Of a stretch of DNA of 64,000 nt, positions 59,715 to 64,000 are shown in pieces. Within the stretch, counting starts at the first letter, position 1, and each line of letters opens with the position of its first letter. Origin of the DNA: Saccharopolyspora hordei (GTDB taxonomy: Bacteria > Actinomycetota > Actinomycetes > Mycobacteriales > Pseudonocardiaceae); NCBI RefSeq assembly GCF_013410345.1, contig NZ_JACCFJ010000001.1, positions 5,287,501-5,351,500 of the forward strand, in the 5' to 3' direction. Position numbers and translations under genes: made by a program. Under the pieces are notes generated by a model that had not been told where the DNA came from, ran no database searches, and worked only from the letters and a program-made list of their open reading frames with translations.

Positions 59715-60920
59715 TCAGACCGTGCCGGGGAAGCCGGACGTGCCGCCGCCGCTGAACCCGGGGTACTCGGAGGTGAACTTCGTGGCGTCGTAGGCCGCGA
59801 GGTCGTCGGTCTCCTTGAAGACCTCCTTGGCCTTCTCCAGCGCGTCCTCGAACTGGGACAGCGCCTTCCGCAGGTTCTTGTTCTCGGTCTCGACCGTGCC
59901 GCCGAAGGCCGAGCCCCACTTGACCAGCTTCGTCGCGGGCTCCCAGGTCTGGCCGTTCGGCTGCAGCTGCAGCTCGGAGTCCAGGTAGGTGCCGCCGTGC
60001 GAGGTCGCCCCGCGGGCACTGCTCCTGATCTCCGCGATCACCGCGATGAGCTGGTTGTACTGGCCCTCGTCGAACTGGATGTTCGGGTCGGGCCCGACGT
60101 CCCCGTTCGTGCTCGGCACGCCGGTCGGACCCGACACGCCGGGGAAGGAGTACCCACCGCCGGTCCCCTGCGTCCCCGGCGGGTACTGCGTCCCCGGCGG
60201 GTACTGCGTGCCGGGCGGGTACTGGCCGCCCGCGTAGGACTGCGTGATCGGCACCGACGAGGTCTGCTGGTCCTGGGGGGTGGCCAGGCGCTCCTCCGGC
60301 GCGTGGCGCGCTCGCTGCTCGGGCGAGAGCACCTGCTCCCCGGACGGCTGCACGACCGGGAGCGCGACCGTCCTCGGGAGACGCTCCTGGGGGACGGAGA
60401 CCGGGTCCTCCACCACCTCGCCGAACGGTGCCCGGACCGACTGCGCCACGACCGGCTCGGTCCTGGTGCCCTCGGTCGCGGGCACCGACACGTCCTCCGC
60501 GTAGCCGGGCTCGACCGGGACGCCCTCGGTCGCCGGCACCGACACGTCCTCCGCGTAGCCCGGCTCGCGCGGGAGCAGCGGGGCCACCAGGGGCGCCCTC
60601 GGCGCGTGGACGGTCTCCGCCGGCGTGCCCCGTTCCACGGGCTCCACACCGGGGTCGGTGGTCCGCGACACCGTCTCCTCGCGCCGGACCACCACGCCCG
60701 CCGGGCCGGAGACCACGGTGACCGGCTGCTCGGTGGTCGGCTCCGTCGGCGGCAACCCGGAGTCGGTCGGAGCGTGCTCGGTCGTCTCGCCCCGCGGCCC
60801 GCCGGGGGAGCCGTGCCCCGGCGCCCCCGGCACCAGCCGTCGTCGTTCCACCGGCAGCGACACCGACACGGCCGTCACCTCGACCACGGTCCCGGTCTCG
60901 GGCTGCTCCGTCTCCTTCAC
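59715..60920 (-). CDS. WXG100-like protein with acidic Pro-rich N-terminal extension, 401 aa
   Basis: The C-terminal 120 residues form a two-helix WXG-type hairpin (YNQLIAVIAEIRSSARGATS, then NLRKALSQFEDALEKAKEVFKETDDL). The N-terminal 280 residues are acidic and Pro/Val/Thr-rich. They contain two identical 15-residue units EPGYAEDVSVPATEG and three copies of QYPPGT. GTG 60920 was chosen because GGAGGAGAT lies 5 nt before it; the GTG at 60935 lies inside that site. The stop is 12 nt before the 926-aa gene. The N-terminal part may reach beyond the membrane after secretion. Confidence 0.75.
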   Translation of the reverse strand: MKETEQPETGTVVEVTAVSVSLPVERRRLVPGAPGHGSPGGPRGETTEHAPTDSGLPPTEPTTEQPVTVVSGPAGVVVRREETVSRTTDPGVEPVERGTPAETVHAPRAPLVAPLLPREPGYAEDVSVPATEGVPVEPGYAEDVSVPATEGTRTEPVVAQSVRAPFGEVVEDPVSVPQERLPRTVALPVVQPSGEQVLSPEQRARHAPEERLATPQDQQTSSVPITQSYAGGQYPPGTQYPPGTQYPPGTQGTGGGYSFPGVSGPTGVPSTNGDVGPDPNIQFDEGQYNQLIAVIAEIRSSARGATSHGGTYLDSELQLQPNGQTWEPATKLVKWGSAFGGTVETENKNLRKALSQFEDALEKAKEVFKETDDLAAYDATKFTSEYPGFSGGGTSGFPGTV

Positions 60921-60988
60921 CGAGATCTCCTCCACGAATCGCTCGGCCGGTCAGGCCGTCAACAGGGGTGCCGATGCCGCTGCGCGGG

Positions 60989-61279
60989 TCACTGGGCGAA
61001 GATCCGTGCCCCGGTGTTGTCGCCGTTCTGGAAGATCTCGTGGATGTTGATCGACGACACCGAGGTGAGGTTGATCCGCTCGGTCATCGCCTGGTAGGAG
61101 CGGTTCCAGTTGTTCTGGTGCTCCAACCAGATGGGCTGCGCCTCGCCCCACGAGGCCTCGGGGATGTTCTTCAGCGACTTGTTGAGGTCGTCGAGGACGG
61201 TGCCGAGGGTCTGCACGGCCTGGACGAGCTGCTGGTTGACGTCGCTGTAGCCGGCGTGGTTGACGTTGAACGCGGTCAT
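60989..61279 (-). CDS. WXG100 family protein (EsxA/B-like), 96 aa
   Basis: The chain has the length and helix-turn-helix hairpin of ESX substrates: VNHAGYSDVNQQLVQAVQTLGTVLDDLNKSLKNI, a turn with Trp44-Gly45, and WLEHQNNWNRSYQAMTERINLTSVS. The turn reads S-W-G-E rather than the strict W-x-G. A GGA-rich site lies upstream of the ATG at 61279. It lies just after a second WXG100 gene, so the two likely form a secreted heterodimer. Confidence 0.9.
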   Translation of the reverse strand: MTAFNVNHAGYSDVNQQLVQAVQTLGTVLDDLNKSLKNIPEASWGEAQPIWLEHQNNWNRSYQAMTERINLTSVSSINIHEIFQNGDNTGARIFAQ

Positions 61280-61313
61280 CCGCTTTCCTTTCGCTCCGGG
61301 TTCCTGGAGGGGA

Positions 61314-61601
61314 CTACTGGGCCGCGCCGCCGGTCTCGGTCTCGACGTTGCGGTTGGTCTGCAGCAGGGCCTGGGCCTTGGCGTTGAGGTTCTCCAGCTC
61401 CCCGACGATCCGGTTGTAGTCGGTGCTCCACTCACCGAGCAGCTGCGCGAGCTTCATGCCGGACGTGGAGTTGTTGACCGTGGGCAGCTGGCCGCCGATC
61501 CCCTGGACCGCGCTGTTGAGGTTGCGCATCTGGCCGAGCGCGGTGTCGGTGGCGCTGATGACCTGCACCAGCATTCCGTCGTCGTACCCGTACTGGCTCA
61601 T
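61314..61601 (-). CDS. WXG100 family protein (EsxA/B-like), 95 aa
   Basis: Partner of the neighbouring WXG100 protein. Two helices (GMLVQVISATDTALGQMRNLNSAVQ and LAQLLGEWSTDYNRIVGELENLNAKAQALLQ) flank a turn LPTVNNSTSGMK that lacks the Trp of the W-x-G motif; a Trp sits at residue 58 in the second helix. Its ATG overlaps the eccB stop (ATGA), so it is made together with the secretion machinery. Confidence 0.88.
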   Translation of the reverse strand: MSQYGYDDGMLVQVISATDTALGQMRNLNSAVQGIGGQLPTVNNSTSGMKLAQLLGEWSTDYNRIVGELENLNAKAQALLQTNRNVETETGGAAQ

Positions 61602-62971
61602 CGGGATCCTTCCTCCGTTGCGTTCTGCGACGTGCCGATCAGGTCGAGCACCGGTCCGGTCGGCAGCAGGGCGAGCAGGTCCGCGGGAACCGGTTCCGCG
61701 GTGTCCACCGAGTAGCCGAGGGCCTCGGCTGCTCTCTCGTTGGCGACCGGGTACTTCGCCCCGGCCTCGGTGATCAGGTAGACGCCGGCCCCGGGGACGC
61801 CGGGTGCCGGGCGGGTGCGGGCGATGAACCCGGCACCGGGGCGGACGTCGACGAGGTCGGCGACCCGCCCGTCGCGGGTGACGCCCGCCATGCGACTGTC
61901 CACTGTGGCCCCGGTGAGGTCCGGTGCGGACACCACCTCCACCTCGTCCGCGGTCCACCGCACGCACGGCACGCGGCGGTCGAGGTCGATCGGGGTCGGC
62001 GGCTGGGGCGGGAGCTCGGCCTGCCACACCGGAGCGGGCAGCACGTCCTGCGCGGCCAGCTGCGCCGGGGTGATGGTGAGGGTCGGCGGCAGCGCCAGGC
62101 CGGGGTCCGCGCCGATCAGCGCGGCGACGGTGCGCGAGACCGGCACCAGGCCGCCCGGGTCCACCACGAAGGTGGTGTCGCCGACCGCCTCGGGTGCGGT
62201 CACGAGCTGGCCGACCACGGTCGGCTGACCGGCGACGGTGGGCCCGGCGCCACCGTGCGGCACCGGCGGTGCGCCGAGGTCGGGCCCGGCGGGCAGCGTG
62301 TTCAGCCACGCCGAGTCGACCTCGACGGCGTCGCTCGGGTCCAGCCCGAGCGCCCGGGGCACCCACGGAGCGGTGATCCGCAGCCGGGTGCCCGCCCACA
62401 CGAGGTGGTGCTGGTCCCCCACGCGGACCAGCACCGCCTCGTCCGCACCCAGCGGGGTCGCCCCGGGCAGCGGTCCGACGGTCGCCGCCACCCGCGGTGC
62501 GTCGGGCCGCACCCCCGCGCACACGGTCCACGGCTGGCCGCCCGCGGTCGGCGAGGGCAGCGCGTCCGGGGCGCCCGGGATGCCGATCGGCGCTCCCTTC
62601 GGGAAGTCCGCCAGCTCCGCGCCGTCGACCTTCGCGACCGGCGGTTCCCCCTCCGCCAGCAGCCGGGCCGACGCGTAGTTGAGCACCGGGCGCAGCCGCC
62701 CGTCGACGAGCATGTACCGGTTGCCGGAACCGGTGTCCACGACGAGGAAACCGGGCTCCTCCCGCCAGGCGCCGCTGCCCATCCCGGTGAGCAGGCTGAC
62801 GACGAGCACGATGCCCATCACCAGCACGGCGACCCCGACGCCGCCCGCCATCCCGACGGTGGTGCGCCGCAGCGGCCGGTTCGGGTCGTCCGGGTCGGTG
62901 CGCAGCACCGCCGCGAGGATCCGGCCGACCAGGAACGAGTGGGCCTCGACCTGCTCACGCCTGCCGTACAT
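61598..62971 (-). CDS. eccB: Type VII secretion core protein EccB
   Basis: EccB is a core component of the ESX membrane complex. The 457-aa chain starts with the family motif RREQVEAHSFLVGRILAAVL (residues 4-23), then one membrane helix (about 39-62), and a large exported domain with two Cys (TVCAG and VPCVRW). The C-terminal repeat domain ends with GVYLITEAGAKYPV and ALGYS. The ATG at 62971 follows GGGAGGGCG. The 29-bp putative promoter element ends 24 bp upstream. Confidence 0.94.
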   Translation of the reverse strand: MYGRREQVEAHSFLVGRILAAVLRTDPDDPNRPLRRTTVGMAGGVGVAVLVMGIVLVVSLLTGMGSGAWREEPGFLVVDTGSGNRYMLVDGRLRPVLNYASARLLAEGEPPVAKVDGAELADFPKGAPIGIPGAPDALPSPTAGGQPWTVCAGVRPDAPRVAATVGPLPGATPLGADEAVLVRVGDQHHLVWAGTRLRITAPWVPRALGLDPSDAVEVDSAWLNTLPAGPDLGAPPVPHGGAGPTVAGQPTVVGQLVTAPEAVGDTTFVVDPGGLVPVSRTVAALIGADPGLALPPTLTITPAQLAAQDVLPAPVWQAELPPQPPTPIDLDRRVPCVRWTADEVEVVSAPDLTGATVDSRMAGVTRDGRVADLVDVRPGAGFIARTRPAPGVPGAGVYLITEAGAKYPVANERAAEALGYSVDTAEPVPADLLALLPTGPVLDLIGTSQNATEEGSR

Positions 62972-62994
62972 GCACGCCCTCCCTTCTGCACCGA

Positions 62995-63023
62995 ACACGG
63001 CTCCCGCGACCGGCGGGGTTCAC
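62995..63023 (-). promoter_or_regulatory. 29-bp repeated element, copy 1 (putative promoter)
   Basis: This element overlaps the eccD stop codon and ends 24 bp before the eccB start. It is 27/29 identical to the element at 44211-44239. It would allow separate expression of eccB and the genes downstream of it. Confidence 0.55.
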
Positions 63024-64000
63024 AGCCACGTGGCCACAGCGCCGTAGAAACCGGTCACCGTGAGCACCAGCGCCAGCACGGCCAGCGCGCAGACCCAGTG
63101 CACGACGTCGCCGATGCGGCCCCAGCGCGGCACGAGCCGCCTGCCGGGCAGCACCTGGGCCCCGGCCAGCGCGTTCCCGGCCAGGCCGAGCAGTCCGACC
63201 AGGACGCACACCTGGCCGAGCAGCGGCAGGTCGACGACCCAGCGCAGCAGCACCGAGACCAGGGCCGCGGCGGCAGGCACCAGCGCGGCCGCCCGGTGCC
63301 AGGTGCCGCGCAGCTCGCGCGCCTGCAGCAGCAGCAGCGTCGCCACGACGATCCCGAGCGCGGCGGTGTCCCACGCCAGGTGCGAGGTGAGCACCAGCAG
63401 CGCCCCCGAGCTCACCGCGCCGAGCACCACCAGGAACGCGGTGAGGTGCGCGTCCGCCACCGCCGCCCGGTCCAGGACGTCCTTGCTGGGCAGGGGATCC
63501 AGTCCCTGCTGGAACTCCTCGGGGGTGGTCGGCACCGGTTCGGCGACGAGCCCGGCGAGCCAGGTGGCCAGCTGCGGCACGGCCCGGGTCACCGCGAGCA
63601 CCATCGCGACGACGACCGCGGCGGTCTCGTGCGGTCGGAGTCCGAACAGGAGCCCGACGAGGCAGCCGAGCGCGGTGAGCGCGGCCCCGCAGGCGACGGC
63701 GAGGAACCCCGCCCGGGCCAGACCGAGCGCGGCCCGCGCGAGCACGGCGGCCGCGGCCACGACCGCGGACGCGGCGAGCGCCCCGGCGACGGTGAACCAC
63801 GCGGCGGGTGGCGCGGACCCGGCCGGCACCGCCAGACCCGCGACACCGAGGGAGGTCACGCCCACCACGCCGAGCGTGAGCGCACCGCTGCGCTCGTCGA
63901 GCAGCCGCACCAGGGCCGCACCGCCCCCGATCAGCACCAGCCCGACCGCCGCGCCGCTGACCGCGGTCACCGTGCCGCTGCCGGCGAACGTGGTGACCAG
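63020..64000 (-). CDS. eccD: Type VII secretion core protein EccD (C-terminal part)
   Basis: The 326 residues seen are almost all membrane helices, about nine or ten, with the EccD loop TPEEFQQGLDPLPSKDVLDRAAVADAHLTAFL between two helices (about residues 155-190 of this part). EccD is the polytopic channel subunit of ESX systems. Its N-terminal ubiquitin-like domain and first helices lie beyond the window edge; the frame is still open at base 64000. The stop codon lies inside the repeated element upstream of eccB. Confidence 0.9.
   Translation of the reverse strand: MVTTFAGSGTVTAVSGAAVGLVLIGGGAALVRLLDERSGALTLGVVGVTSLGVAGLAVPAGSAPPAAWFTVAGALAASAVVAAAAVLARAALGLARAGFLAVACGAALTALGCLVGLLFGLRPHETAAVVVAMVLAVTRAVPQLATWLAGLVAEPVPTTPEEFQQGLDPLPSKDVLDRAAVADAHLTAFLVVLGAVSSGALLVLTSHLAWDTAALGIVVATLLLLQARELRGTWHRAAALVPAAAALVSVLLRWVVDLPLLGQVCVLVGLLGLAGNALAGAQVLPGRRLVPRWGRIGDVVHWVCALAVLALVLTVTGFYGAVATWL

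Noticed and set aside
56895..61097. 1400-codon plus-strand frame over the WXG-like genes
   Set aside because: Its repeats are antisense translations of the FDPPGG array and it has no recognisable domain.

Overview
The window is very GC-rich actinobacterial DNA with GTG and TTG starts, 4-bp ATGA/GTGA stop-start overlaps, Lsr2-type nucleoid proteins, WXG100 proteins and EccB/EccD type VII secretion parts. The gene set and style suggest Pseudonocardiaceae (Saccharopolyspora-like); the genus is inference.

Left part (1-25.5 kb) is ordinary chromosome. An oligopeptide-type ABC importer operon (595-5624, minus) is followed by two Lsr2-family genes head to head: one complete (6537-6881), one lacking the DNA-binding tail (5740-6174). 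Next come ribokinase, an unknown 356-aa protein and a methionine aminopeptidase preceded by a paired palindromic operator. A three-gene polyamine cluster (decarboxylase, speD, speE) occupies 9996-12821. A purine catabolism block follows (13281-25277): a PucR regulator, the three subunits of a xanthine dehydrogenase, two deaminases of unrelated folds, a purine permease, a MocA-like cytidylyltransferase and a MOSC protein. Together these could take up guanine-type bases, deaminate them and oxidise xanthine.

Middle (25.7-30.7 kb) is a decayed integrative element beside a tRNA gene. The tail of a site-specific recombinase reads antisense into the tRNA. Behind it lie an XRE regulator with a Nudix-like tail, a primase/polymerase domain protein, a DUF4254 protein, a frameshifted and truncated nucleotide-kinase-like gene, a DUF2637 membrane protein and a small zinc-ribbon protein. 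The tRNA itself is odd: it has a UAG anticodon but a short variable loop.

From 30.7 to 37.4 kb is a signalling patch. It has a LuxR-type histidine kinase, a three-gene operon of a short HisKA_3 protein, a response regulator and a degenerate kinase fused to a GTPase-like tail, then a membrane-anchored Hsp70-like protein and an ECF sigma factor.

Right part (37.4-64 kb, all minus strand) is a type VII secretion locus read from eccD (cut by the window edge) through eccB, two WXG100 proteins, repeat-rich WXG-like proteins, a YbaB-like protein, a 3979-aa putative effector, a 956-aa protein, a 274-aa protein and a beta-helix protein with two AAA+ domains. The giant protein is the main novelty. It ends in three papain-fold modules: a dead Tox-PL copy, a protein-glutaminase-like domain with an intact Cys-His-Asp set, and an intact Tox-PL copy. 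A near-identical 29-bp sequence lies 24 bp ahead of two start codons in this locus and may be a shared promoter. eccC, eccE and mycP are not in the window.
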